This document shows, one piece after another, positions 23,702 through 32,060 of a stretch of DNA of 39,369 nt. The stretch comes from an uncultured Selenomonadaceae bacterium. GTDB lineage: Bacteria > Bacillota > Negativicutes > Selenomonadales > Selenomonadaceae. The notes under the pieces are model-generated. The model saw nothing but the letters and a program-made list of their open reading frames with translations. It had not been told where the DNA came from and did not search any database. The DNA lies in NCBI GenBank assembly GCA_937902665.1, contig CALELM010000056.1, positions 1-39,369 on the forward strand, in the 5' to 3' direction. Position 1 is the first letter of the stretch; each line of letters begins with the position of its first letter. The translations under genes were made by a program, and so were the position numbers.

Positions 23702-24784
23702 TTAGTGCCTAAGCTCAGCAACAAGCTCCTCCGTGATATCCGTCACGTCAGACCCCACTACCGGCTCATACCGTTCTGCCGGAGCGCCTACCCTGTTCTC
23801 CCAAGGAATCAAGGCCTCCAGCCGCGTCGCTGGATTTGCAACAATCATCGTAAAATGATGCAAAATAGCTAGCCTTGCCGCTTTCCCTGCCACATCGTTC
23901 AGTATATGCGATTCCAAAGAAAGAACCTCTTGTTCCTTTTCCTCTAACGCTTGCCTTTTCTGCATGGCATTTTGAAAACGGATTGGTGCCTCCATCTGCG
24001 CAGCCATAGCCGCAGCATCCCGTGCTTGAGCCTCTGACAAAGCCCTCGCCTTTTCAGCCTCCAGCTGCTGCTTCGATGCCATTGCTTCTGCTTTCCAAGC
24101 ATCTAGCTTTTCTGCAATCGCTGCCCGAGAGGCTTCTTCCACCTCCGCCTCGCGATTAGCAGCAAGCACCTGCATCAATTCCAATCGTTCCTGCTGCAAC
24201 GCGCTCAGCTTTTCGGAAAGCATCCCCACAAGCTCCTCACTGAGGTGAAGAACATCTGCATTATCCAGCTTCAAACGGAGTTCCATCATAGCATTGACGT
24301 ATTTGGCATTCAATGCCTCGCGCCTGGCAAGGTAATCATCCTCCGTTTTCGCGCGGTATGCATCCGCCGCCTGCCGTCTCTCCTTCTCGATCTCCGTGCG
24401 CTGTCCCACAATGTTTTGTGCATTCTTCTGCCAAACCGAATCATCAAACGGCTTGGCATCCAAGGCAGGAGGCATAAGTCCTTCCGGCTGTACCATCGAC
24501 TTCAGTTCTTCCCGAAGCACCTTGCACTCATTCCGAAGGTCTTCCAGCTTTCCATACTCCTCATGCGCCTGCATAGCCTCCTGCAAGCAAAGAAAGCCCA
24601 GCGTTTCTCCTTCCGTCCGCACGACAGGAGGAGGCGGCTTTACGCAAAGATGAACCAGCCATCCACCGAAAGCCATGACTCCCAGCGAAACAAGACCGCC
24701 CAAAAACAAAAGCTTTCCATGCCGTTTCCAGACAAAAAGGCCGTCCTTATCCCTCGTCTCTTCCTGATTCTCCCCAGAAGCCAT
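23702..24784 (-). CDS. Membrane-anchored coiled-coil protein with OmpH-like C-terminus
   Basis: A 360-residue protein not matched to a named family. It has a cytoplasmic N-terminus, one membrane segment (about 24-47) and a PPPP turn (50-53). A long periplasmic helical region rich in E/A/K/R follows (about 60-290), and then a C-terminal segment in which LAILHHFTMIVANPATRLE and VVGSDVTDITEELVAEL echo the strand blocks of the two OmpH proteins on either side (VVLEKSTVVYGGQDITQDVV and YGCSDVTDKVIQKL). I infer an OmpH/Skp-like domain with enlarged tentacles tied to the inner membrane. The ATG at 24784 has GGGAGG. It shares a transcript with both ompH genes and lpxD. A chaperone or tether role is inference. 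Confidence 0.7.
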   Translation of the reverse strand: MASGENQEETRDKDGLFVWKRHGKLLFLGGLVSLGVMAFGGWLVHLCVKPPPPVVRTEGETLGFLCLQEAMQAHEEYGKLEDLRNECKVLREELKSMVQPEGLMPPALDAKPFDDSVWQKNAQNIVGQRTEIEKERRQAADAYRAKTEDDYLARREALNAKYVNAMMELRLKLDNADVLHLSEELVGMLSEKLSALQQERLELMQVLAANREAEVEEASRAAIAEKLDAWKAEAMASKQQLEAEKARALSEAQARDAAAMAAQMEAPIRFQNAMQKRQALEEKEQEVLSLESHILNDVAGKAARLAILHHFTMIVANPATRLEALIPWENRVGAPAERYEPVVGSDVTDITEELVAELRH

Positions 24785-24867
24785 ATGCCCGCCTCCCTTC
24801 CTGCCCGTCTCAAGAAAATACCGAGCACATTCAGGCTCGGTATCTTGGGTTTCCTATGGATTCCTGC

Positions 24868-25332
24868 TTATTTAGCAAGCTTCTTAACAACATCCTGCGT
24901 AATATCCTGACCGCCATAGACAACCGTGCTCTTTTCAAGAACTACGGAAAGTCCCCTTGTATCAGCAACGCTCTTGACTGCCTCTTCCACAGACTTCTGC
25001 ACCGGTTCAATGAGTTCCTGCTGCTTCTGCTGGAGGCGGTTCTGCGTCTGCTGGTAATAATCACTCTTCTCCTGTTCGCTCATGCCTGCGGATTTCTCCT
25101 CAAACTCCTTCTGAGCTTCTGTAATTGCCTGCTGCATCTGAGTATTTGCACTCTGGAGATCCGGATGCTGTCCCATCACCTGACGATAATCTACAACACC
25201 AACGCTGGAAGATCCCGATGCCGATGCAACACCGCCCGACTGGGTAAGCGCAAGTGCAACCACACTTCCCATAAAAACCAAAGCGACCAAAACACTGATA
25301 ATCCTAATCTGCTTTTTTTCCAACTGTACCAT
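24868..25332 (-). CDS. ompH: OmpH/Skp-family periplasmic chaperone
   Basis: A 154-residue OmpH family protein with an uncleaved anchor or signal peptide (about residues 10-31), the opening strand VGVVDYRQVMGQHPDLQ, a Q/E-rich helical hairpin (about 60-125, QTQNRLQQKQQELIEPVQKS) and the classic closing block SVVLEKSTVVYGGQDITQDVV. The family binds unfolded outer-membrane proteins and hands them to BamA, whose gene lies immediately upstream. The ATG at 25332 has a GGGAGA site. A near-consensus promoter (25389-25417) precedes it, so this gene, the anchored OmpH-like gene, the second ompH and lpxD can be expressed without the genes further upstream. Confidence 0.92.
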   Translation of the reverse strand: MVQLEKKQIRIISVLVALVFMGSVVALALTQSGGVASASGSSSVGVVDYRQVMGQHPDLQSANTQMQQAITEAQKEFEEKSAGMSEQEKSDYYQQTQNRLQQKQQELIEPVQKSVEEAVKSVADTRGLSVVLEKSTVVYGGQDITQDVVKKLAK

Positions 25333-25388
25333 ACCGATTTCTCCCTTTCCAAAAAAAATGAATACACTTCAAACGCTAAACAATTTTC

Positions 25389-25417
25389 ATTAAAACATAG
25401 GCACGAAACACTGTCAA
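25389..25417 (-). promoter_or_regulatory. Near-consensus sigma-A promoter before ompH
   Basis: On the minus strand a perfect TTGACA (25412-25417) is followed after 17 bases by TTTAAT (25389-25394). Transcription would begin near 25382, 50 bases before the ompH ATG. With the bamA stop at 25510 it gives the ompH-lpxD group its own start. Confidence 0.8.
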
Positions 25418-25509
25418 GCATTTTCTCCCCCCATGCTCATTAGAAAATTCCTAGAAAGCTAAACATCCATTCTCGCTTTCCGCTGTCCCCAACCCCAAGA
25501 AAAGATACA

Positions 25510-27441
25510 TCAGAACATGCCGCCTACGGTAAAGTGCACACGCCCGCCATTGGAACCACGGCCATAATCAAAGCGAAGCGGCCCAAGCGGCGTATCAATG
25601 GAAACGCCCACGCCGATGCTCCCGTGGAAACCATCCGGCACAAAGCCATCATCCCATGCAGAACCCCAGTCCGTAAAGATAGCACCCTGTACCTTCTTTA
25701 CAAGCGGGAAGCGGTATTCCAAAGAAGCCATGCACATGCGATTCCCGCGGAACTGGTCATCCCGATAGCCACGAAGCGTATTCTGCCCACCAACCTTGTA
25801 CTGATTGTATTCAGAAATATCTCCCATGCCTATGCCATAAGCCAATCGTGCCGCCACAACCTGCGCACGCCCCACCTTCAGGAAATGCGTATCCTCAATT
25901 GATGCCTTCTGAAAATTGAAATCACCGCCAAATCCGGCAATTTCTGCAGTGATAGCAACCCTGCCACCCTCTGTCGGCATGTAAATATTATCGCGCGTAT
26001 CCGTAGCATGCTCAAAAATAATGCTGCGCGTCAATCCAAAATTCTGATTGCGCCAGTCAGCCCATTCAGGAGTACTGCGGTCTCCCAAATTACCTCTTTC
26101 ATAGTTTCTTTCATAGTTATCCTCACGATTTCTCAAGGTAATCGTATTGACGGAATACTCACTGACAGGTCGGGAAAAGGAAAGCTCCCCACCCTTATAA
26201 TTGCGCATGTATTCTTCCTTGAGATCACCCTCTGTATCGTAATCCCTGTAACGGTAAGTACGGTCATAGATCCGAAGCGTTGCGCAAGTTTCCTTCTTGT
26301 CCATCCATGGATGCCGGTAAGAGAACATGTAACCTTGCGCATCCTTGTCATCGCCACTAAACTCATACGTCAGGGAAACAGCATCCCCCGTACCGCGAAA
26401 ATTCTTTTCGCTGAGGCTGAGCATCCCCAAAAAACCATCTGCCGTGCTATAGCCGGCACCAACACCAAAGGACCCCGTCCGCTTCTCCTTTACATCAATT
26501 TCCAAAACGACAGCATTGGGTTCCACGCCCTCCAAGACCTTGACATTAACATCCTCAAAGAAACCCAAGTTCTGCAAGCGCTGAATACTTCTCTTTGCCT
26601 GCTTGACATTGAACGGCTTTCCTTTTTCCGTGCGCATTTCCCGCAGGATAACCTTGTCCTTTGTCTTTGTGTTTCCCTTAATTTTGTAGTCTTCCAAAAT
26701 GCCTTCGTTGATCTTTACATGAATGATTCCATCTTCTGTCGGAGCGATATCCATGACACGGGCACGGATATAACCGTCCTCATGGTACTTATCCTCGATT
26801 GCCTGCATGTTTTTATGAAACACTGCACCATTAAAAACTGTATCAGTCTTCTGTGTGATCAGCTTCTGAAGGTCTTCTGTCGTCTCCACACTATTCCCTG
26901 TAATCTCAAATCCCTTGCAGACGGGATACTGCTGCAGGTGATAGGTAAGGACGACCCCCTCCGGTACCTTCTCAAAGGTCGGATATATGTCCATGAAATA
27001 ACCCGTATTCATAATGGACATTGCATCCTTGTCAAGGGACTGCGACAAGAAAGTATCACCGGCCTTCATGGACAAAGCAGCTGATGCCGTAGCCTGTGTC
27101 TGCTCACTTCCCCCATCAAGAATGACTTCTGCCACAGTCTGGCCTTCCATTTCCTTGATGGCATTACGAATCGCCTCATCACTCGGCCTGTTAGGATCTG
27201 CGGGAATCGTCAAAGCCCCCTCGGTTCCCTTATCGGCTGCCATGCTTTCTGCCATTTCAGCAGCTTCGCTTGAACTCCCAACCTTCGTTTCCTGCACAGC
27301 TTCTGCTTCACTTTCCGACTGCAAAACCTCTGAACCAACCGCCTGTGTCTCTTCAGCCGCCTGAGCAATTCCTGAAAACGAGGAAACCCCAATAGAAAAT
27401 GCTATAGCATATGCCAAAGAAGAATACTTTTTCTTGTCCAA
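25510..27441 (-). CDS. bamA: BamA outer-membrane protein assembly factor
   Basis: A 643-residue Omp85 protein that inserts beta-barrels into the outer membrane. A signal peptide (1-29) is followed by a low-complexity acidic stretch (about 30-90). Three POTRA domains follow (about 100-172, 174-246, 249-321; the third contains LEDYKIKGNTKTKDKVILREM) and then a 16-strand barrel (about 322-643). The barrel has the loop-6 motif NTLRGYRDDQFRGN and a terminal strand ending TVGGMF with aromatic Phe last. E. coli BamA has five POTRAs and about 800 residues; three are seen in other Negativicutes. The start is a TTG at 27441 with GGAGG 11 bases upstream. No BamB-E genes are present. Confidence 0.95.
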   Translation of the reverse strand: MDKKKYSSLAYAIAFSIGVSSFSGIAQAAEETQAVGSEVLQSESEAEAVQETKVGSSSEAAEMAESMAADKGTEGALTIPADPNRPSDEAIRNAIKEMEGQTVAEVILDGGSEQTQATASAALSMKAGDTFLSQSLDKDAMSIMNTGYFMDIYPTFEKVPEGVVLTYHLQQYPVCKGFEITGNSVETTEDLQKLITQKTDTVFNGAVFHKNMQAIEDKYHEDGYIRARVMDIAPTEDGIIHVKINEGILEDYKIKGNTKTKDKVILREMRTEKGKPFNVKQAKRSIQRLQNLGFFEDVNVKVLEGVEPNAVVLEIDVKEKRTGSFGVGAGYSTADGFLGMLSLSEKNFRGTGDAVSLTYEFSGDDKDAQGYMFSYRHPWMDKKETCATLRIYDRTYRYRDYDTEGDLKEEYMRNYKGGELSFSRPVSEYSVNTITLRNREDNYERNYERGNLGDRSTPEWADWRNQNFGLTRSIIFEHATDTRDNIYMPTEGGRVAITAEIAGFGGDFNFQKASIEDTHFLKVGRAQVVAARLAYGIGMGDISEYNQYKVGGQNTLRGYRDDQFRGNRMCMASLEYRFPLVKKVQGAIFTDWGSAWDDGFVPDGFHGSIGVGVSIDTPLGPLRFDYGRGSNGGRVHFTVGGMF

Positions 27442-27515
27442 CTTTATAAAAACCTCCTAATATCGCACAATCTACGCCTTGCCATCCTGCAACGCAAACA
27501 ACGGCCACTCTTCTA

Positions 27516-27545
27516 ATAATATCAGACCTGCTGCTCTGTGTGCAA
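27516..27545 (-). promoter_or_regulatory. Putative bamA promoter
   Basis: On the minus strand TTGCAC (27540-27545) and TATTAT (27516-27521) are 18 bases apart in the 231-base gap between tamB and bamA. Nothing else recognisable lies in that gap. The pair is moderate in quality; the long gap supports a separate transcription start. Confidence 0.4.
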
Positions 27546-27672
27546 GACCTTCCAAGCAGATTGAGCAAACTATGCTTCACTTTTTCGTGCCTGAACATAT
27601 TCCTGCAGCTTCAGCTCACGCGCATCCGCTAAAAAAACACGGCTATTCCGTTACTCATTTATCGGTACTTCC

Positions 27673-30600
27673 CTAGAACTTAAATCTCGCCTCCACACCA
27701 AAAATAGTTTCGTTCCTGTCTCGCTCCACACTAAGCCCTACCCGATCATTCAAGTCATACAGAATACCAATACGGCGGACGTCGCTGCTGCCAAATCCAT
27801 GCGTATATTTGAGCATTACCTTGTCACTGATATACTTTCCCATCGTCAGGGTATATCCATCATCAGCCTTGGCTCTCTGGCTTGCAAATGCCGAACCATC
27901 CCCACGCGAAATTGAGAGCACATCCAAATACAGAAGATCCCTCATTGCGCTTTCCACCTCAGAAAGCACGCTCATCTGAAGCCCCAGTGTCAGCAATTCT
28001 CCCATATTGATATCGCCGCCGTTCCTGTAGGCATCCCGAAGGGTCAGCATCTGCATGATTTCCGTCTGGCTCATCTCCGGACTGGACGTCAGCACAAACT
28101 GCAGCGTATCGTTGCCGATTGGTCCATTTGCCCAAAGATAAACGCGTGCCTGCGAAAGCCTCGTATCTGCAAACAAGGACAAACTGGGCAGGAAGGAGCC
28201 CACTTGATTGAAATGAATCTCCCCTTCCCGAATCTTGAATACCGTCTTCAGGTAATTCAAAGTCCCGCCAGGCAGTACCTCAATAGAACCGGACGGAGAA
28301 GGATGACGTGCCGTACCCGCAAACTGCACCGTTCCTGCAAGATACATATCACAAAGATAAGGACTGTAAAAATGAACATCATCCCCAACATTCAGCGAGC
28401 AATCCAGCAGAATCTCCGGCAGCTCTCCCTCCGATTCCGGAATCGTGGGAATTGAGATCATGCAATGCTGCAGGTCTATCTTCCCTGTCAGCTTTGGCAG
28501 ATAAAAAGTCTTGTCCGCAAACTGCGCCTCTCCCTCCCGCAAGGAAAAAGCGGCATTCAGGGGACCACGGAAAGCACTGCTTTGAATATCCAGTCCATCT
28601 GCTACAACATCCAAGTCATACTTCGATGGCTCAAGCCCATCCATAACAAGCGAGCCCTGAATAGAGTACGTTCCCGCTCCCATCTTTCCGGAACATTCCG
28701 CAATCCTGTACTCCGTTCCATTGAATACCAAATCAATCTTCATGTCCGTCAAGGGCTTTTCCAGCTCCTTGATTTTCAAATTCCCCTCAGGAACTTGAAT
28801 CGCCCCATGAATGAGAGGATGTGCCAGAGTTCCCGTGACCTGCAGGTTTCCGTCAATATCGCCTAATGCCCAATCAATATGGCTGGAGAATACGGGCAAA
28901 AGAGCAAGCGACGCATCATCCAGATAAAGATTCAGCCTCATCTGCTCATAATCATTCAGCACTTCCTCCCTAGATGCCGAAAACGCCCGAAGAGGCAGGA
29001 TTCCGTCCACACGAAAAGAATACGTCGTATCTGCTACCGCCTTTTGCGCAGACAGATTCTTTACCGTAATCAAACCGTTTTTCAAAGACAGATCCCCCTG
29101 CAAAAGGTCAAAGGAAACACCACGAACCCCGCCTTTTTTTCCCGTCACCAGAAGGTCAGCGGACGGATTGCTGACGGTTCCCCCCAAGCTTAATTCCATG
29201 TCACAAGTTCCCGCAACAGAAATGTCTCCCGCTGCAAGCTTTGCAAAAACATCCATGTCTATATCATGTGCTGAAAGCTTCCCCTCCATAGGGCCATTCA
29301 TATCAATCACTGCCTGTCCCTCGAAAGCACCGCTTGTGCCCTGCTCGCCCCCAAGACGATCCACATGGAACACATGATTCTTGAAACTCCCTTGAAAATC
29401 TACGTCATGAAGGCTATATCCGCAAACCATCCCGTCATTCAGTGTTCCCTTAAATCGCATCGCCGGATTTTCCAAGGTGCCGCCAAGCACGGCCTGTGCC
29501 GAAAGGCTGCCCTGCACAGATTCCTGCTTTTGGTTCAAAATGGAAGAAAGCGCGCAAATATCTGCATTCTCTACCTCTACCCTGCCTGCAAGCTCCTCCG
29601 ATTCCATGTTGTATCCAGCCTCCATGGAATAGGTGCCATTTCCTTGATGGAAACCAAAACCCGATAAATGGATCCAGTTTCCCTCCGTCTCCACATGGCC
29701 TTGCACCTTTTGCAGTTCCTGCCCATTCAGGACAATCTGCGGTGCATCCAAAACGCCATAAACATCAACCTTGTCAAAAGTTCCCTTTGCCTCTCCCTCA
29801 AAGGTTCCATGCCCGCTGACTTCATAGGGAAGGCTGTGTCCCACACGTTTCATATCAATATCGTGAACAGACATCTTCATATCCAGCGTCCTGCGATCCA
29901 TATCCAGCGTGCCGTTCACATCAAAATCAAACATCGGGGAAAAAACATGAAAATCCTGCAAACGCACTTCACTGCCGTCCAGAAAATAATCTCCCTCCGC
30001 CCCAGTCAGCAATATTCCATTGTAGCTTCCTCGATGCAGCTTGACAAAGCCAACCGCCTTGGGATGATCCAGCGTACCCGTCAAGTGAATAATATTGTCC
30101 ACATTTCCTGTAATGTCCTGTTCCGGTGCCACCAATGCCACGATGTCTTCCATGCGGGCACCTGCCGTGTCCACTTGGATGTCCATCCGCTTTTCCCCAA
30201 CAAAGCCGGCATAGCCCTTGACCTGCCAAACCTCCTTGCCATCCTTTTCCATGAAAAAGCTGCGAATTCCAACGCCGTTCAAGCTGCCGCCCAGCACCGT
30301 CCGCAAGGTGTCAAACGGCTGCCGGAAAAGAGTACCGTTCAGGCAGGAAAGCTTGAGCCCAACACGAGGATTGGAAAAATCGCCCTTGACTCTTCCGGAA
30401 AAATCCGCATAGCCCGTCATATCTGCTTGCGGAAGCAGTCTCGATACGAGGGAAAGATCAACATGCGCGCCATAAAAGGAAAGGTCCAGCTGCTCTCCAT
30501 GAATTTCTCCCTCCAGCCCAACATCGCTGTGATTCGGCATTTGGAGGCTCAAATAATCGATTTTGATCTCCTCGCCCTGCATGAAAACAGATGCATCCAA

Positions 30601-32019
30601 GGAAGAAATAGGCAAATCCCTGTACGCTGCCTCCCGTGCAGATACGCTTCCGTACACCGAAAGCTGCTCCCTATTTGCACCAATTCCGGAAATTCCCAAA
30701 TCAGCGAAAAGCCTGCCCCGGAAGCCTGATGCATCTGGTACATATTCCGAAATTTCTTCCGCATCCAGATTTTCTGCCTTTACATGTGCCGTGTAGCCCA
30801 AGTCATCTAAGCGAAGCTCACCTTCTCCCTCCTGCACGGTTCCGCCAAAGATACCACCTCTCAGCTTCTGCACATAAACTGTGTTGTCCTCAAGACGCAC
30901 ATGTGCCGAAGCATCTCGAACCGAAATCCCCTCAACATCAGCAAGCGGAATCTCAAGATCCGCCTCCACGGAAGGATTCCGGAACACGCCCTTCACATGC
31001 GCCTGAAATTTAACGGCACCATGAAAGGGAAGATTGTGCAAGATTTCACCCGGATCAAAGGAATCCGACCTTGCCTCAAGATCCATATAGGGAACTCCTG
31101 TATCAAAACGGAGCTTGCCGTTCACATGCACTCCCTGCCCTGACGACTCCGCATCCGCAGACAAAAGCAGATCCTTCTCCGTAAAGGAGGCTGTTCCATG
31201 AATATTTTCTATCTTCGTCCCTTCCACCTGAACGGCTCCGTTCTCATACTTGGCATCCCCGCAAAGGCTCAACGTGCCATACTGCCGAAGCAGGGACAAC
31301 TTTCCTTCCTGCACAATACCTGACAATATCTTCACATTCTCTGGAATCGTGCCTTCCGGCAAAAACGGCAAGTAGTTCTTTACATCCAAGCCGGAAGCTT
31401 CCACGGAAACAATCTGGCGATCCATATCGACCGTTCCGTTTGCCTTCACTTTTGCGCCCTGATTCTCTGCCTCGGCGGAAATCTTCATGACAGGAGCATC
31501 TGCCATATCCAGAGAAGCAGTTACCTGAGAAAGTGTCAGTTCCTTTCCCTGCCTTCTGCCGACAACCACAGCGTCCTCAACAGACACCTTGCCCCGAAAA
31601 GTCGTTTCCCCCTCGCTTTTCGTTTCAATATCCTCAAAATTCCAATGCCCATCGGAATCCCGTTCCACAAGATAGGCTTCCACATGCTGAAGCTCCACGG
31701 AATCCACCGCCGCAACGGGATCCTCCTGAAGCACGGAAAGCAGGCGAAAGCTGACCCGTGCATTTTCTGCGCGAGCTATGCATTCCGCCTGCTTGTCATA
31801 AATTGCAATATCTTTGACGGAGAGCGAATGAAGCGAATCGATGCAAATGCTTCCTACATCTACCTGAACCCCTAACAGTTCCTTTGCCTTTTCGGATGCA
31901 GTCGAGCCTGCCATGGTCATAAACGCTTCTGTCCTGAGGTAACACGCTGCAGCAACCATTACCAAGAAAATAATGCCCACTGCCGCTCCTGCTCCCCGAA
32001 TGAGTCCCTTGTGCTTCAT
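27673..32019 (-). CDS. tamB: TamB-like (AsmA-family) envelope-spanning protein
   Basis: A 1448-residue protein with one N-terminal signal anchor (about 11-28) and more than a thousand residues of short amphipathic strands of the type GTLDMDRRTLDMKMSVHDID and AEGNWIHLSGFG. This is the repeating beta-groove of TamB, YdbH and other AsmA-like proteins. The C-terminal 330 residues form the TamB/DUF490 domain (LPSLSLFADTRLSQARVYLWANG, LTSSPEMSQTEIMQMLTLRD), and the last residues are GVEARFKF. Such proteins form a hydrophobic bridge from inner to outer membrane and are implicated in phospholipid transport and barrel assembly. Length is slightly above E. coli TamB (1259). The ATG at 32019 has a GGCGGAGA site. 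Neighbours bamA and tolC fit an envelope role; no separate tamA is visible. Confidence 0.93.
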   Translation of the reverse strand: MKHKGLIRGAGAAVGIIFLVMVAAACYLRTEAFMTMAGSTASEKAKELLGVQVDVGSICIDSLHSLSVKDIAIYDKQAECIARAENARVSFRLLSVLQEDPVAAVDSVELQHVEAYLVERDSDGHWNFEDIETKSEGETTFRGKVSVEDAVVVGRRQGKELTLSQVTASLDMADAPVMKISAEAENQGAKVKANGTVDMDRQIVSVEASGLDVKNYLPFLPEGTIPENVKILSGIVQEGKLSLLRQYGTLSLCGDAKYENGAVQVEGTKIENIHGTASFTEKDLLLSADAESSGQGVHVNGKLRFDTGVPYMDLEARSDSFDPGEILHNLPFHGAVKFQAHVKGVFRNPSVEADLEIPLADVEGISVRDASAHVRLEDNTVYVQKLRGGIFGGTVQEGEGELRLDDLGYTAHVKAENLDAEEISEYVPDASGFRGRLFADLGISGIGANREQLSVYGSVSAREAAYRDLPISSLDASVFMQGEEIKIDYLSLQMPNHSDVGLEGEIHGEQLDLSFYGAHVDLSLVSRLLPQADMTGYADFSGRVKGDFSNPRVGLKLSCLNGTLFRQPFDTLRTVLGGSLNGVGIRSFFMEKDGKEVWQVKGYAGFVGEKRMDIQVDTAGARMEDIVALVAPEQDITGNVDNIIHLTGTLDHPKAVGFVKLHRGSYNGILLTGAEGDYFLDGSEVRLQDFHVFSPMFDFDVNGTLDMDRRTLDMKMSVHDIDMKRVGHSLPYEVSGHGTFEGEAKGTFDKVDVYGVLDAPQIVLNGQELQKVQGHVETEGNWIHLSGFGFHQGNGTYSMEAGYNMESEELAGRVEVENADICALSSILNQKQESVQGSLSAQAVLGGTLENPAMRFKGTLNDGMVCGYSLHDVDFQGSFKNHVFHVDRLGGEQGTSGAFEGQAVIDMNGPMEGKLSAHDIDMDVFAKLAAGDISVAGTCDMELSLGGTVSNPSADLLVTGKKGGVRGVSFDLLQGDLSLKNGLITVKNLSAQKAVADTTYSFRVDGILPLRAFSASREEVLNDYEQMRLNLYLDDASLALLPVFSSHIDWALGDIDGNLQVTGTLAHPLIHGAIQVPEGNLKIKELEKPLTDMKIDLVFNGTEYRIAECSGKMGAGTYSIQGSLVMDGLEPSKYDLDVVADGLDIQSSAFRGPLNAAFSLREGEAQFADKTFYLPKLTGKIDLQHCMISIPTIPESEGELPEILLDCSLNVGDDVHFYSPYLCDMYLAGTVQFAGTARHPSPSGSIEVLPGGTLNYLKTVFKIREGEIHFNQVGSFLPSLSLFADTRLSQARVYLWANGPIGNDTLQFVLTSSPEMSQTEIMQMLTLRDAYRNGGDINMGELLTLGLQMSVLSEVESAMRDLLYLDVLSISRGDGSAFASQRAKADDGYTLTMGKYISDKVMLKYTHGFGSSDVRRIGILYDLNDRVGLSVERDRNETIFGVEARFKF

Positions 32020-32060
32020 TTTTATCTCCGCCTAAATATACTGTGTATCTGATTATTGAG

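Noticed and set aside
26008..27084. Plus-strand open frame of 358 codons opposite bamA
   Set aside because: It is antisense to bamA POTRA and barrel codons with no homology signal; low-complexity shadow translation.
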